58,786 nt of DNA from an uncultured Pelagibacteraceae bacterium (GCA_902580335.1 CACHKE010000007.1:1-58786); one strand, 5' to 3'; shown: positions 11,826 through 23,023, numbered from the stretch's first letter. Translations and numbers: made by a program. The notes: generated by a model from the sequence alone, not told the origin.

Positions 11826-13735
11826 AAAAAAAATACGAACTGTTAGATGAAATTAATTTTCCATCAGATTTAAAAAAATTACCTGAGTCAAAATTACAAA
11901 AAGTTGCTGATGAATTAAGAGAGGAAATGATTGATGCTGTCTCGGTGACCGGTGGTCATCTTGGAGCAAGTCTTGGAGTTGTAGAATTAACTGTGGCTTT
12001 ACATTATATTTTTAATACACCCAATGATAAGTTAATCTGGGATGTGGGTCATCAGTGCTATCCACATAAAATTTTAACCGGCAGAAAAGATAGAATAAGA
12101 ACTCTTAGACAAGGAAATGGTCTTTCTGGTTTTACAAAAAGATCAGAGAGTGAATACGATCCCTTTGGTGCTGCACACAGCTCAACATCAATTTCATCAG
12201 CTTTAGGTATAGCAGAGGCAAACAAACTGTCTAATAAATCCGACAATGTAATTGCAGTAATTGGTGACGGGGCAATCAGTGCAGGAATGGCTTATGAAGC
12301 TATGAATAATGCTGGTGCTTCGAAAACTAAGATGATCGTAATTTTAAATGATAATGATATGTCAATCGCTAGACCAGTTGGAGCTATGAGCACTTATTTA
12401 GCAAAAATTTTTTCAGGAAAGATTTATTTTAGTCTTAGAGAGACTATTAAATTAATTATGTCAGCTTTTTCAAAAAGATTTAGTGCTAAGGCTGGTAAAG
12501 CAGAAGATTTATTAAGATCAGCTGTGACAGGTGGAACTTTGTTCAGTTCACTCGGATTTTATTACATTGGCCCAATAGATGGGCATGATTTAAATTCATT
12601 AATTCCAATTTTAAAAAATGCTAGAGACTCTAAGCATGAAGGACCAATTTTAATTCACATTAAATCAAAAAAAGGAAAAGGTTATACTTTTGCAGAGGCA
12701 GCAAAGGACAATTATCACGGAGTATCAAAATTTAATGTTAAAACTGGTGAACAACTTAAGAGTACAAGTAAATTACCATCATATACAAAGGTTTTCGCAA
12801 ACACCTTAATTCAACATGCTAAAAAGGACAGTAAAATTGTAGCTATTACAGCTGCAATGCCTGATGGCACTGGTCTTGATATTTTTCGTAAAGAATTTCC
12901 AGATAGGACTTTTGATGTTGGGATTGCTGAGCAACATGCAGTTACATTTGCTGCAGGTTTAGCTACCGAAAACTTTAAACCCTATGCAGCTATTTATTCC
13001 ACTTTTCTTCAAAGAGCTTATGATCAGGTAGTTCATGACGTTGCAATTCAAAGTTTACCAGTTAGATTCGCGATTGATAGAGCAGGACTGGTTGGAGCTG
13101 ATGGACCAACACATGCTGGAAGTTTTGATACAACATATTTAACTACTTTACCAAATTTTATTGTTATGGCAGCAAGTGATGAAGCCGAGCTTGTAAGAAT
13201 GATAAATACCTCAACCGTGATTAATGATAGACCTTGTGCATTTAGGTATCCAAGAGGAACAGGATTAGGTTCAATTTTACCTTCAATAAATGAGAAAATT
13301 GAGATAGGGAAATCAAAAATTATTAAAGAGGGGAAAAAATTAGCCATCCTTAATTTTGGAGCAAGATTGAATGAAACTTTGAAGGCTGCAGAAAATTTAT
13401 TAAAAAAAGGTGTACCAATAACAGTTGTTGATGCAAGATTTGCAAAACCTTTAGACGAAAATCTTATTTGGCAATTAGCTACAACTCATGAAGCGATCAT
13501 GACTATAGAGGAGGGTTCAATCGGTGGTTTTGGATCTCACGTGGTAAATTTTTTGACAAAAAAAGGTTTAATGGACTCTAATTTAAAATTTAGATCATTA
13601 ACGTTACCAGATATTTTTATTGATCAGGATACTCCAGATAAAATGTATAAAGTGGCAAATCTTGACTCAGTTTCAATTGAGGAAAAAGTTTTAGATTTAT
13701 TAAATTCCAATATAGTTTTGAAAAAACAAAATTAA
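11822..13735 (+). CDS. dxs: 1-deoxy-D-xylulose-5-phosphate synthase
   Basis: Thiamin-diphosphate enzyme that starts the MEP isoprenoid pathway from pyruvate and glyceraldehyde-3-P. The 637 residues show [14 protein letters not shown], the ThDP motif [18 protein letters not shown] with LNDNDMSI, the pyrimidine-domain catalytic GIAEQHAV and a C-terminal transketolase domain ([14 protein letters not shown]). It is coupled to ispA by an ATGA overlap. Its stop overlaps that of aroC on the opposite strand. Confidence 0.97.
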   Translation: MKKKYELLDEINFPSDLKKLPESKLQKVADELREEMIDAVSVTGGHLGASLGVVELTVALHYIFNTPNDKLIWDVGHQCYPHKILTGRKDRIRTLRQGNGLSGFTKRSESEYDPFGAAHSSTSISSALGIAEANKLSNKSDNVIAVIGDGAISAGMAYEAMNNAGASKTKMIVILNDNDMSIARPVGAMSTYLAKIFSGKIYFSLRETIKLIMSAFSKRFSAKAGKAEDLLRSAVTGGTLFSSLGFYYIGPIDGHDLNSLIPILKNARDSKHEGPILIHIKSKKGKGYTFAEAAKDNYHGVSKFNVKTGEQLKSTSKLPSYTKVFANTLIQHAKKDSKIVAITAAMPDGTGLDIFRKEFPDRTFDVGIAEQHAVTFAAGLATENFKPYAAIYSTFLQRAYDQVVHDVAIQSLPVRFAIDRAGLVGADGPTHAGSFDTTYLTTLPNFIVMAASDEAELVRMINTSTVINDRPCAFRYPRGTGLGSILPSINEKIEIGKSKIIKEGKKLAILNFGARLNETLKAAENLLKKGVPITVVDARFAKPLDENLIWQLATTHEAIMTIEEGSIGGFGSHVVNFLTKKGLMDSNLKFRSLTLPDIFIDQDTPDKMYKVANLDSVSIEEKVLDLLNSNIVLKKQN

Positions 13736-14815
13736 CTACACTGAGCTTTGTGTAGAAGATAATGATCTAATAAAACACAAGATAACATTGCTTCACCCAC
13801 AGGAACAGCTCTTATACCCACACATGGATCATGTCTACCTTTTACTGATATACTCGTATTTTTTCCAAATTTATTGATTGTTTTTCTACTTTTTAAAATT
13901 GAAGAAGTTGGCTTTACAGCAAAAGAGACAATTATCTCCTGACCTGAAGAAATGCCTCCCAGAATCCCTCCAGCGTTATTAGATTTAAATTTTGTTTTTT
14001 TTCTATTTTGAGAAATTTCATCTGAATTTTCCTCACCTGACAATTGTGCTGAGTTCATACCTGAGCCAATATTAACTCCTTTAACAGCATTTATACTCAT
14101 CATAGCTGATGCTATGTCAGAGTCTAATTTTGAGTATATAGGTGCTCCTAATCCAGCAGGAATACCGTTCGCTCTTACTTCGATTATCGCTCCGCATGAC
14201 GATCCAGCTTTTCTAATACTTAATAAGTATTTTTCCCAAATTTTTAACATTGATTTATCTGGGCAAAAAAATGGATTTTTAGAAATTATTTTATCATCCC
14301 ATTTATTAGTATCACATCCTAATATTCCAAGTTGGGTTACAGCTCCAGTGATTTTAAATTTTTTTCCTAATTTATTTTCTAAAACTTTTTTTTGCCACAG
14401 CACCTGCTGCAACTCTTGCAGCTGTTTCTCTTGCAGATGATCTACCGCCACCCCTGTAGTCTCTTATTCCATACTTTTTAAAATATGTGAAATCAGCATG
14501 TCCTGGTCTAAATTTATCTTTGATATCATTATAATCCTTTGAACGCATATCCTCATTGTAAATTATTAATGATATTGGTGTCCCAGTCGTTTTCCCCTCA
14601 AAAACCCCTGAAAGAATTTGAACCTTGTCACTCTCCTTCCTTTGAGTAGTAAACTTTGATTGCCCAGGTTTTCGTTTGTTTAATTCTTTTTGAATATCTG
14701 CTTCTTTTAATTGTATTAATGGTGGACACCCATCTATAATACACCCTATAGCTGGACCATGGGACTCTCCCCAAGTTGTAAAACGAAAAGACTTTCCAAA
14801 AGTATTAAATGACAT
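13732..14815 (-). CDS. aroC: Chorismate synthase, interrupted by a one-base frameshift
   Basis: Last step of the shikimate pathway (EPSP to chorismate, FMN-dependent). The first frame (14815 to about 14372) starts [20 protein letters not shown] and runs through [10 protein letters not shown] and [22 protein letters not shown]. The second frame continues [20 protein letters not shown] and carries [14 protein letters not shown] and the C-terminal [14 protein letters not shown]. Removing one A from the A8 run (T8 on the plus strand at 14386-14393) fuses them into a 360-residue protein of normal AroC length. The interruption is precisely in a homopolymer, so sequencing error is likely. If it is real, the cell would be an aromatic auxotroph unless transcripts slip. 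Confidence 0.9.
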
Positions 14816-14848
14816 TATTTATATTGTATAGATTATTTTGTTAAAATT

Positions 14849-15475
14849 ATGAATCAAAAAAACTCACTTGGGCTTAATAAATGCTTCTTAGATCTTGATA
14901 ATCCATTTGAATTATTTCAAAGATGGTTTGAGGAGGCTAAAAAAAAAGAAATTAATGATCCTAATGCTTTAGCACTTGGTACAGCAAATAAAGAGGGTAT
15001 TCCCTCAGTAAGAATGGTTCTGCTTAAAGGTCATAGTGAAAAAGGATTTGTTTTTTATACAAATTTAAATAGTCAGAAAGGTAATGAAATTAAAGAAAAC
15101 CCGAATGCTACAATGTGCTTTCATTGGAAAAGTTTACTAAGACAAATAAGGATAGTTGGAACATTGAAACAAGTAGATGATCAAACTGCTGATGAGTACT
15201 ATAACTCAAGAGCATATGATAGCAGAATAGGTGCTTGGGCCTCAAAACAAAGTAGTATTCTCCAAAACAGAGATGAACTTTTAGATGCTTTAGAGAATTA
15301 TAAAAAAAAATATAATGACAAAGATAATGTACCTAGACCAAGCCATTGGTCTGGCTGGAATTTAACACCTTCCACAATTGAATTTTGGTTAGATGGAGAT
15401 AACAGAATACATGAAAGATTAAAGTATTCTTTAGATAAAAATGGTAGTTGGACAAAAAGTCTTTTAAGTCCCTAA
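14849..15475 (+). CDS. pdxH: Pyridoxine/pyridoxamine 5'-phosphate oxidase
   Basis: FMN oxidase forming pyridoxal 5'-phosphate. The 208-residue protein has the expected family landmarks: ALGTANKEGIPSVRMVLLKG (FMN binding), FYTNLNSQKG, the RQIRIVG strand and the C-terminal WSGWNLTPSTIEFWLDGDNRIHERLKY. It starts 33 bases from the divergent aroC start and overlaps the ispB stop by 4 bases at its 3' end. Confidence 0.95.
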   Translation: MNQKNSLGLNKCFLDLDNPFELFQRWFEEAKKKEINDPNALALGTANKEGIPSVRMVLLKGHSEKGFVFYTNLNSQKGNEIKENPNATMCFHWKSLLRQIRIVGTLKQVDDQTADEYYNSRAYDSRIGAWASKQSSILQNRDELLDALENYKKKYNDKDNVPRPSHWSGWNLTPSTIEFWLDGDNRIHERLKYSLDKNGSWTKSLLSP

Positions 15476-16485
15476 AAATCCCTTGACAAACTAAATGAAG
15501 TTAAATTTTCAAGAATATTTCTTTCATTACAGTCTTTAAATATCGATAATGAGTTTGACGCTAAATTTATGTAATGATTTGCTTTTTGATAACATTCTTT
15601 AATAATTTCATATTGTTTGATTAAAGATAATGTATAATTAAAATTATTTTCATCTCTTCTATCTTTTAAAAAAATACCTTTCAGACTTTCCTTTTCTTTA
15701 AGATTTGCTTTTTGAAATAATAAGATTATTGGCAGAGTAATTTTCCCTTCATAAAAATCTTTGCCAATTTTTTTTCCAAATAATTTTGACTCAGAATTGT
15801 AATCTAAAGTATCATCAGCTATTTGAAAAGTTAATCCCAAATTCCTTCCGTAAAATTCCAAAGCCTCTTTTTCTTTTAATGACACATCTGACAAAATTGC
15901 ACCAACTTTGGTAGATGCTGCAAATAATTCAGCAGTTTTCGCAGAAATTATTCTTAAATAAGTTTCCTCCAACATATCTACCTCTCCTCTGTGTTGTAAT
16001 TGAAGAACTTCTCCTTGTGCAATCTTAGAGGAAGTTGAAGATAATAATTTTAAAACCTCAATATTTCCGTCATCTACCATCATTTCAAAACATCTACTAA
16101 GTAAATAATCTCCAACTAAAACAGAAGAGTGATTATCCCATATTTTGTTTAAAGTTTTTCTCCCCCTTCTAATAGATCCATTATCTATTACATCATCATG
16201 CATTAAAGTTGCTGAGTGAATAAGTTCTACACAAGCAGCCAAATTAATATCTCTAGTTCCTTTTGCATATCCGCATAATTTTGCAGAACCTAAAGTTAGT
16301 AAGGCTCTCAATCTCTTTCCGCCTGTATCAAGGTGATAGTTTGTCATTTTCTGAACTAAGTCTACTTTGCTCTCTAATTTAGACTTTATTTTTTCTTCAA
16401 CTAACATCAATCTATCTTCAACTGAATTTTTCAGTTGAAAATATGAATTATTAATTTTGTTTTTTAATTGTATGACACTTCCCAT
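15472..16485 (-). CDS. ispB: Octaprenyl-type polyprenyl diphosphate synthase
   Basis: Trans-prenyltransferase that makes the ubiquinone side chain. The 337 residues include GGKRLRALL, the first Asp motif LMHDDVIDNGSIRRG, and the second QIADDTLDY followed by GKKIGKDFYEGKITLP. Length and motif spacing match IspB rather than the short IspA. It converges on pdxH with a 4-base overlap. Exact chain length cannot be read reliably from sequence. Confidence 0.92.
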   Translation of the reverse strand: MGSVIQLKNKINNSYFQLKNSVEDRLMLVEEKIKSKLESKVDLVQKMTNYHLDTGGKRLRALLTLGSAKLCGYAKGTRDINLAACVELIHSATLMHDDVIDNGSIRRGRKTLNKIWDNHSSVLVGDYLLSRCFEMMVDDGNIEVLKLLSSTSSKIAQGEVLQLQHRGEVDMLEETYLRIISAKTAELFAASTKVGAILSDVSLKEKEALEFYGRNLGLTFQIADDTLDYNSESKLFGKKIGKDFYEGKITLPIILLFQKANLKEKESLKGIFLKDRRDENNFNYTLSLIKQYEIIKECYQKANHYINLASNSLSIFKDCNERNILENLTSFSLSRDF

Positions 16486-16598
16486 TAATTGAGCAAATTA
16501 GTATAATAGGTTGCTTTTTATACTTATCAATTGACGCACCTTAATCTTCAATTATAAGGTGTCTTTATATTCATAAAAAAATTCTATAAATATTAAAA
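16486..16598. promoter_or_regulatory. Divergent intergenic region between ispB and the S49 protease gene, with hairpin
   Basis: Holds a 7-bp inverted repeat CACCTTA/TAAGGTG (16537-16543 and 16555-16561, 11-base loop). The plus strand has TTGACG at 16531 and TTATAA at 16553 with a 16-base spacer, a plausible promoter for the protease gene. A TATAAT occurs at 16502-16507. The promoter assignment is tentative; the hairpin lies within the would-be promoter and could be an operator. Confidence 0.3.
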
Positions 16599-17405
16599 AT
16601 GCTCTCTTTTTTTAAAAAGAAAAAAATTATTCCACATATTAAGCTAAGTGGAGTTATTGGGAATGTGGGGAAATTTAAACAAGGTATAGATTTTTCTGGC
16701 CAAGAAGACATTATTACAAAAGCATTTTCTCTAAAAAAAGCACCATGTGTTGCTATAACAATAAACTCTCCTGGAGGTTCTCCTGTTCAATCACATTTAA
16801 TTTACAGCTTAATTAGACAACAGGCAAAAAAAAATAAAAAAAAAGTAATAGTTTTTGCCGAAGACGTAGCAGCTTCAGGCGGATATTTAATAGCTTGTGC
16901 TGGAGATGAAATTTATGCGAACTCAAGTTCAATAATAGGCTCAATAGGAGTAATCTACTCTTCTTTTGGTTTTACAGAATTGATAAAAAAGATAGGTGTT
17001 GAGAGAAGAGTGCATACTGCTGGGAAAAATAAAAGTACATTAGACCCATTTCTAGATGAAAAAAAGGAAGACATCGAAAGATTAAAAAATATACAATTAG
17101 ATCTACATAAAGATTTCATAGAGGTGGTCGAAAAAAGTAGGTCATCAAAACTTAAAAAATCTGAAGTAGAATTATTTTCAGGTGAATTTTGGTCAGGTAG
17201 AAAAGCCAAAGATCTTGGTTTGATAGATGATATAGGAAATGCAAATCAGATATTAAGAGAAAAATTTGGAGAAGATGTTGTTATTAAAAAATTTGAAAAA
17301 TCAAAAAGCTGGCTTAGTAAAAAATTGTCGTCTTCAAATGATCATGTCGATCAATTAGCAAAAATATTAGAGGAAAAATCAGTTTGGCAAAAATATGGCC
17401 TCTAA
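16599..17405 (+). CDS. sohB: S49 family serine peptidase (SohB/SppA-like, short form)
   Basis: Signal-peptide-peptidase-like protease. The ClpP-like core has the INSPGGS strand, the catalytic Ser region [18 protein letters not shown] followed by [11 protein letters not shown], and [17 protein letters not shown] near the C-terminus. At 268 residues it lacks an obvious signal peptide or membrane anchor: it opens with a short basic stretch ([16 protein letters not shown]) that runs straight into the core. That makes it shorter than E. coli SohB and possibly cytosolic or peripheral. Its end overlaps the glyQ start by 11 bases. The symbol is a family-level assignment. Confidence 0.8.
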   Translation: MLSFFKKKKIIPHIKLSGVIGNVGKFKQGIDFSGQEDIITKAFSLKKAPCVAITINSPGGSPVQSHLIYSLIRQQAKKNKKKVIVFAEDVAASGGYLIACAGDEIYANSSSIIGSIGVIYSSFGFTELIKKIGVERRVHTAGKNKSTLDPFLDEKKEDIERLKNIQLDLHKDFIEVVEKSRSSKLKKSEVELFSGEFWSGRKAKDLGLIDDIGNANQILREKFGEDVVIKKFEKSKSWLSKKLSSSNDHVDQLAKILEEKSVWQKYGL

Positions 17406-18276
17406 AAGAATTAAAAAAAAACCAAAATTTCAAACTTTCCAAGATACAATTATAAATCTTCAAAAATTTTGGAGTAAAAATGGATGTGTAATTTTACAAC
17501 CTTATGATATGGAAGTTGGAGCTGGAACATTTCATCCAGCTACTACTCTAAGATCTCTTGGACCTAAGCCATGGAAAGCAGCGTATGTTCAACCCTCACG
17601 AAGACCTACAGATGGAAGATATGGAGATAATCCAAATAGACTTCAGCATTATTATCAATTTCAAGTTATAATAAAACCCTCTCCAATTAATATTAAAAAA
17701 CTTTATTTAAATAGTTTGTCGGTAATAGGAATTAATCATAAAGAGCACGATATTAGATTTGTTGAAGATGATTGGGAAAGCCCAACTCTAGGTGCTGCAG
17801 GTCTTGGATGGGAAGTTTGGTGTGATGGCATGGAAATATCTCAATTTACATATTTTCAACAAATGGCAGGTTTTGAATGTAAACCAGTGTCAGTAGAGAT
17901 AACTTACGGTCTTGAAAGAATTTGTATGTTTACCCAGCAGAAAAAAAACGTTTATGATTTAGTTTGGAATGATGAGGGTATTGAATATAGAGAAGTTTTT
18001 CATCAATCAGAAAAAGAATTTTCAGCTTATAACTTTGAGCATGCTAATACAGAAAACTTATTTAGAATATTTGATATGCATGAGAGTGAAGCAAAATCAT
18101 TAGTTGAAAAAAATATATCTTTACCTGCATACGATCAATGTTTGAAAGCAAGTCATATATTTAACGTATTAGATGCTCGCGGAGCAATTAGTGTTGCGCA
18201 AAGAGCAGAATATATTGGTCGAATAAGAGAAATTACAAAACAAGCTGCTACAATTTGGGTACAGTCGCAAACATAG
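17395..18276 (+). CDS. glyQ: Glycyl-tRNA synthetase alpha subunit
   Basis: Catalytic subunit of the bacterial alpha2-beta2 glycyl-tRNA synthetase. It shows [12 protein letters not shown], the conserved [37 protein letters not shown] and the [13 protein letters not shown]-like stretch. The 293 residues match the usual length. The ATG lies inside the 3' end of the S49 protease gene, and glyS follows one base after its stop, so the subunits are co-expressed. Confidence 0.97.
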   Translation: MASKRIKKKPKFQTFQDTIINLQKFWSKNGCVILQPYDMEVGAGTFHPATTLRSLGPKPWKAAYVQPSRRPTDGRYGDNPNRLQHYYQFQVIIKPSPINIKKLYLNSLSVIGINHKEHDIRFVEDDWESPTLGAAGLGWEVWCDGMEISQFTYFQQMAGFECKPVSVEITYGLERICMFTQQKKNVYDLVWNDEGIEYREVFHQSEKEFSAYNFEHANTENLFRIFDMHESEAKSLVEKNISLPAYDQCLKASHIFNVLDARGAISVAQRAEYIGRIREITKQAATIWVQSQT

Positions 18277-18277
18277 A

Positions 18278-20350
18278 ATGTCAGAATTTTTTTTAGAGCT
18301 ATTTAGTGAAGAAATTCCTGCTGGGCTTCAAAAAAATTTAAGAGAAAAAATTTTTGAAGATTTTAAAAATTTATTTGAAGAAAAATCAATTAGATCAAAA
18401 AAAAATTTTTCTTTTTCAACTCCAAATAGATTAGTTCTAGTTTTTGAAGGCCTAGATAAACAAATTAAGATTAAATCTAAAGAGATTAGAGGCCCTAAAA
18501 CTAGCGCTCCTGAACAAGCGTTGGAGGGTTTTTTGAGATCAAACAAAATTAACAAAAAGGACTTATTTAAAAAAAAGACCGAAAAGGATGAATTTTATTT
18601 TTACAAAACTGTAGCAACCTCATTAAAAACACATGATTTACTCACTGAATTCATTCCAAAAATTTTGAGTAACTATCAATGGAAAAAATCAATGAAATGG
18701 GGTGAATTTGATTTAAATTGGGGAAGACCATTAAAATCAATTTTATCAATATTTGATAAAAAAATCGTAAGTTTTAAATTTCATCATTTAACTTCTTCTA
18801 ATTTGACTTTTGTAGATAAAGATTTTGAAGAAAAAAAAAGATCTTTTGAAAATTTTAAGAAATATGAAAAATTTTTTGAAGATAATGGAGTGATCGTTAA
18901 TCAAAATAAAAGATTAAAAATAATTAATAAATCTTTTTTAAAGATATTAGGGAAAAAAGGGTTAAAAATTAATGAAAATCCTAAATTGATGGATGAGGTT
19001 GTAAATTTAGTAGATAGTCCAAATGTTTTATTGTGCAAATTTGATAAAAAATTTTTATCGGTTCCTAAAGAGATTTTGACCTTAACAATGGAGTCTCACC
19101 AGAAATATTTTCCAACATTTAACGACAAAAATGAAATTACAAATGAATTTTTAATTGTAACAAATAAAAAAGATAAAAAAGGTCTCATTAAAATAGGCAA
19201 TGAAAGAGTAGTTGATGCAAGATTAAGTGATGCAGAATTTTTTTGGAATAAAGATAAAACTCAAAATTTGGTAAAAAAAGTGTCAGAATTAAAATCAATG
19301 AATTTTTTTAAAGGGCTTGGATCTTATTTCGATAAAGTTCAACGAATGAGAAAAATTGGTGGAATGATTTCAGATGAATTGTTAATTAGTAAAGAGAAAG
19401 TAGAATTGTTAGCATCAATTTGTAAGACTGATCTTACTTCTGATCTTGTTGGTGAATTTCCTGAACTTCAGGGACTTATGGGAGGGTACTTTTCTGAATA
19501 TCAAGGATTTGATAAAGATATGTCTTTAGCTATTTCTGAGCAATATTTACCAATTGGACTCAATTCAATAGTTCCAAAAAAACCATTCAGTGTCACGTTA
19601 TCAATTACAGATAAGATTGATACTTTAGTGGGTTTTTTTGGTATTAATGAGAAACCTACAAGTTCAAAGGATCCATTAGCATTGAGGAGAGTTGCTCTAG
19701 GTATAATAAGAACCATAATAGAAAATAGAAAGAATTTGAAAATAAATGATCTTTTGAATTATTCCTCACGCCTTTACGAAGACCAGGGATACAATCTTGA
19801 AAACAAAGATTTACAAAAAGAATTACAAGATTTTTTAAAAGATAGGTTTAGATACTATCTTAAAGACAAAGAAATACGTTACGATATAATTGAGGCCACT
19901 CTATCATCATTTTCATTAAATAATTTATTTTCATCTTTTGAAAAAGCAAAATGTCTTAATAAGGTAATTAACACCCAAATTGGTATAGACATCAATTCAA
20001 GTTATAAAAGAGCATCAAACATTTTAGATCATGAGATGAAAAATAATGAGATTGAAATAAATGATACAACTGATCCTGGTATTTTTAAAAGTGACTTTGA
20101 AAAAAACTTATATAAAAAAATTAATGATATTAAAAAATATTATTCTACCATAAACAGTGATGAAAATTGTGAAAAATCATTATCAATTTTAGCTGAAACT
20201 AAAAAAGAAATTTTCGAATTTTTTGATAATGTAAAAGTTAACGAAGATAATGAAACTTTAAGAAAAAATCGTTTGGAACTTATTAATATGTTATGTAAAA
20301 CGTTTCAAAATTATATAAATTTTCGATTTTTAAAAGCTCATAATGAATAA
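18278..20350 (+). CDS. glyS: Glycyl-tRNA synthetase beta subunit
   Basis: tRNA-binding beta subunit partnering GlyQ. It begins MSEFFLELFSEEIPAG, a family hallmark, and includes LTMESHQKYFP, ARLSDAEFFWNKD, CKTDLTSDLVGEFPELQG and DPLALRRVALGIIR. At 690 residues it has normal length. Composition is very lysine-rich, as in much of this window. Its stop overlaps the ppdK start by 8 bases. Confidence 0.96.
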   Translation: MSEFFLELFSEEIPAGLQKNLREKIFEDFKNLFEEKSIRSKKNFSFSTPNRLVLVFEGLDKQIKIKSKEIRGPKTSAPEQALEGFLRSNKINKKDLFKKKTEKDEFYFYKTVATSLKTHDLLTEFIPKILSNYQWKKSMKWGEFDLNWGRPLKSILSIFDKKIVSFKFHHLTSSNLTFVDKDFEEKKRSFENFKKYEKFFEDNGVIVNQNKRLKIINKSFLKILGKKGLKINENPKLMDEVVNLVDSPNVLLCKFDKKFLSVPKEILTLTMESHQKYFPTFNDKNEITNEFLIVTNKKDKKGLIKIGNERVVDARLSDAEFFWNKDKTQNLVKKVSELKSMNFFKGLGSYFDKVQRMRKIGGMISDELLISKEKVELLASICKTDLTSDLVGEFPELQGLMGGYFSEYQGFDKDMSLAISEQYLPIGLNSIVPKKPFSVTLSITDKIDTLVGFFGINEKPTSSKDPLALRRVALGIIRTIIENRKNLKINDLLNYSSRLYEDQGYNLENKDLQKELQDFLKDRFRYYLKDKEIRYDIIEATLSSFSLNNLFSSFEKAKCLNKVINTQIGIDINSSYKRASNILDHEMKNNEIEINDTTDPGIFKSDFEKNLYKKINDIKKYYSTINSDENCEKSLSILAETKKEIFEFFDNVKVNEDNETLRKNRLELINMLCKTFQNYINFRFLKAHNE

Positions 20351-23009
20351 GTTAATTCTTAATTTTAAGTCTAAAGATTCAAAAAAAATAAAAGATCCAA
20401 AAAATTTTTTAGGTGGTAAGGGAGCAAATTTATCTGAAATGGGAAGAATGGGTTTACCAGTACCTCCTGGTTTTACTATCTCAACAAAAGTGTGCGAAAT
20501 TTTTTATAAGGATAAAAAAAAATTAAATTCCAAATTAATTAGCCAAATAAAAAAAGAAATTAAAACAATAGAAAAAGATGTATCAAAAAAATTTGGAGAT
20601 TTAAAAAATCCTCTCCTTTTATCAGTTCGTTCTGGAGCAAGAGTTTCAATGCCAGGTATGATGGATACAATTTTGAATTTAGGACTAAATGACAAAACAG
20701 TTGTTGCTTTGGCTAACAAAACATCTAACGGAAGATTTGCGAAAGATAGCTACAGAAGATTCATCCAGATGTACGGAAATGTAGTGATGGGTGTTGAAAG
20801 TTACAATTTTGAGGAATTGATAGAAAATTATAAGTTAACAAAAGGAGTATTGCTTGATACGGATCTCGATGAAGAGGATTGGGATGGTTTAATAAATGAT
20901 TTTAAGAATGTAGTTAAAGAAAAGACTAGTAAAGATTTTCCTCAAGATGTTTATCATCAATTATTCGGGGCAATAAGTGCTGTATTTTTATCTTGGGAGA
21001 GCAAAAGAGCGAGAGTTTACAGAAAATTGAATCAAATTCCTTCTGAATGGGGAACAGCTGTTAATGTTCAATCTATGGTTTTTGGAAATATGGGTAATGA
21101 TTGTGCAACAGGAGTTGTCTTCACTAGAAACCCTTCAGATGGGTCAAATGATATTTATGGAGAATATTTGATTAATGCTCAGGGAGAAGATGTTGTAGCT
21201 GGAACAAGAACTCCACAGTACATTACAAAGAAGGCAAGAAAAGAAGCAAAAGTTGATGATGCATCTATGGAAGAGTCGATGCCAGAAGTATATCACGAGC
21301 TATATAAAATTTTAAAAAAACTAGAGAAACATTATAAGGATATGCAAGATGTGGAATTCACTGTTGAAAGTAATAAACTTTGGATATTACAAACTCGATC
21401 TGGAAAAAGAACATCAAAATCAGCAGTAAAAATTGCAGTTGATATGGTTAGAGAAAAGTTAATCAATAAAAATGATGCTGTTTTAAGAGTTGATCCCAAC
21501 TCTTTAGACACGCTTTTGCACCCTACTTTAGATGAGAAAAGTTCAATCAAAGTTATAGCAAACGGTCTACCGGCGTCTCCTGGTGCAGTAAGTGGAAAAG
21601 TAGTTTTCAGCTCAGAGGAGGCTGAAAGATTAAATGATATGATGCAAGATACAATTTTAGTTAGAGTTGAAACTTCTCCAGAAGATATTCAAGGAATGCA
21701 TGCTGCGAAGGGAATTTTAACTTCAAGAGGAGGTATGACTAGTCATGCTGCAGTTGTAGCTAGGGGAATGGGAAGACCTTGTGTTTCTGGTTCAAGTGAA
21801 ATTGAAATTAATTACGATAAAAAAGTCTTTAAAACATCCTCGGCTGAGATCAAAGAAGGTGAAACAATTACTATTGACGGTTCTACGGGAAGAATAATTT
21901 TAGGTACAGTTCCAACTATAAAACCTGAGATATCAGGAGATTTTTCAAAATTGATGAGCTGGGCTGATAAAATTAGAAAACTTAAAGTACGAACTAATTC
22001 TGAGACTCCTCTAGACACTAAAACAGCCAGAGATTTTGGTGCGGAGGGAATTGGACTTTGTAGGACCGAACATATGTTTTTTGATGAGGAAAGAATTTTA
22101 TCAGTGCGAGAAATGATTTTATCAAAAACGTTAGATGATAGATCTAACGCTTTAAAAAAGATTCTTCCGCATCAAAAAAAAGATTTTATGGAGATATTTA
22201 AGATTATGCATGGTCTTCCAGTTACAGTAAGATTATTAGATCCACCATTACATGAATTTTTACCGAAATCTGATAAAGAAATTTCTGAAGTAGCTAATGT
22301 TGTTGGATCAGATAAAAAAGATATTGAAAGCAGGATTGAAGAACTCCATGAACAAAATCCGATGTTAGGACATAGAGGTTGTAGACTTGGCATTTCATTT
22401 CCTGAAATTTATGAGATGCAATGTAGAGCAATATTCGAGGCTCTTGCAGACTTAAAAAAAAACAAACAAAAATTTGCTTTTCCCGAGATAATGATTCCTT
22501 TAGTTTCTACTGAAGCCGAGATTAAAATAATGAAAGATTTAGTAATCAATACTGCAAGAAAAGTTCAAAAAGAAAATAAAACAAAAATTGAATTTCTTGT
22601 GGGTACAATGATTGAGTTACCTAGAGCAGCAATTAAGGCTGATGATATTGCGAAACATGCTGAATTCTTTAGTTTTGGCACAAATGATTTAACACAAACA
22701 ACTTTTGGAATAAGTAGAGACGATAGCGGTAAATTTTTAAATGATTATATAGATAATAAGATTTTTACTATTGATCCGTTTGTATCCATTGACGACGGAG
22801 TGAAAGATTTAGTCGAAATAGCGGTTTCTAAAGGAAAAAAACAAAATAAAAAAATTAAGTTAGGTATATGTGGTGAACATGGTGGTGATCCTAGGAGTAT
22901 TAAATTTTGTTCAAAAGCTGGGCTTAATTATGTTTCCTGTTCACCTTATAGAGTTCCAATAGCTAGATTAGCAGCGGCACAGGCTGAGCTCACGAAAAAT
23001 AAAAATTAA
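20343..23009 (+). CDS. ppdK: Pyruvate, phosphate dikinase
   Basis: Interconverts pyruvate + ATP + Pi and PEP + AMP + PPi. In order: N-terminal ATP-grasp domain (GGKGANLSEMGRMGLPVPPGF, SVRSGARVSMPGMMDT), the phosphohistidine domain with GGMTSHAAVVARGMGRPCV, and the PEP/pyruvate barrel with GLCRTEHMFF, LGHRGCRLG and CGEHGGDP. The 888-residue length is typical. It overlaps glyS by 8 bases. With ppc at 37.3 kb it gives a route pyruvate to PEP to oxaloacetate, useful for anaplerotic bicarbonate fixation. Confidence 0.97.
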   Translation: MNKLILNFKSKDSKKIKDPKNFLGGKGANLSEMGRMGLPVPPGFTISTKVCEIFYKDKKKLNSKLISQIKKEIKTIEKDVSKKFGDLKNPLLLSVRSGARVSMPGMMDTILNLGLNDKTVVALANKTSNGRFAKDSYRRFIQMYGNVVMGVESYNFEELIENYKLTKGVLLDTDLDEEDWDGLINDFKNVVKEKTSKDFPQDVYHQLFGAISAVFLSWESKRARVYRKLNQIPSEWGTAVNVQSMVFGNMGNDCATGVVFTRNPSDGSNDIYGEYLINAQGEDVVAGTRTPQYITKKARKEAKVDDASMEESMPEVYHELYKILKKLEKHYKDMQDVEFTVESNKLWILQTRSGKRTSKSAVKIAVDMVREKLINKNDAVLRVDPNSLDTLLHPTLDEKSSIKVIANGLPASPGAVSGKVVFSSEEAERLNDMMQDTILVRVETSPEDIQGMHAAKGILTSRGGMTSHAAVVARGMGRPCVSGSSEIEINYDKKVFKTSSAEIKEGETITIDGSTGRIILGTVPTIKPEISGDFSKLMSWADKIRKLKVRTNSETPLDTKTARDFGAEGIGLCRTEHMFFDEERILSVREMILSKTLDDRSNALKKILPHQKKDFMEIFKIMHGLPVTVRLLDPPLHEFLPKSDKEISEVANVVGSDKKDIESRIEELHEQNPMLGHRGCRLGISFPEIYEMQCRAIFEALADLKKNKQKFAFPEIMIPLVSTEAEIKIMKDLVINTARKVQKENKTKIEFLVGTMIELPRAAIKADDIAKHAEFFSFGTNDLTQTTFGISRDDSGKFLNDYIDNKIFTIDPFVSIDDGVKDLVEIAVSKGKKQNKKIKLGICGEHGGDPRSIKFCSKAGLNYVSCSPYRVPIARLAAAQAELTKNKN

Positions 23010-23023
23010 AAAAATCAAATAAT

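Noticed and set aside
14114-14440. Plus-strand open frame of 108 residues within aroC
   Set aside because: Shadow of the conserved chorismate synthase coding strand; serine/phenylalanine-rich text typical of antisense translation.
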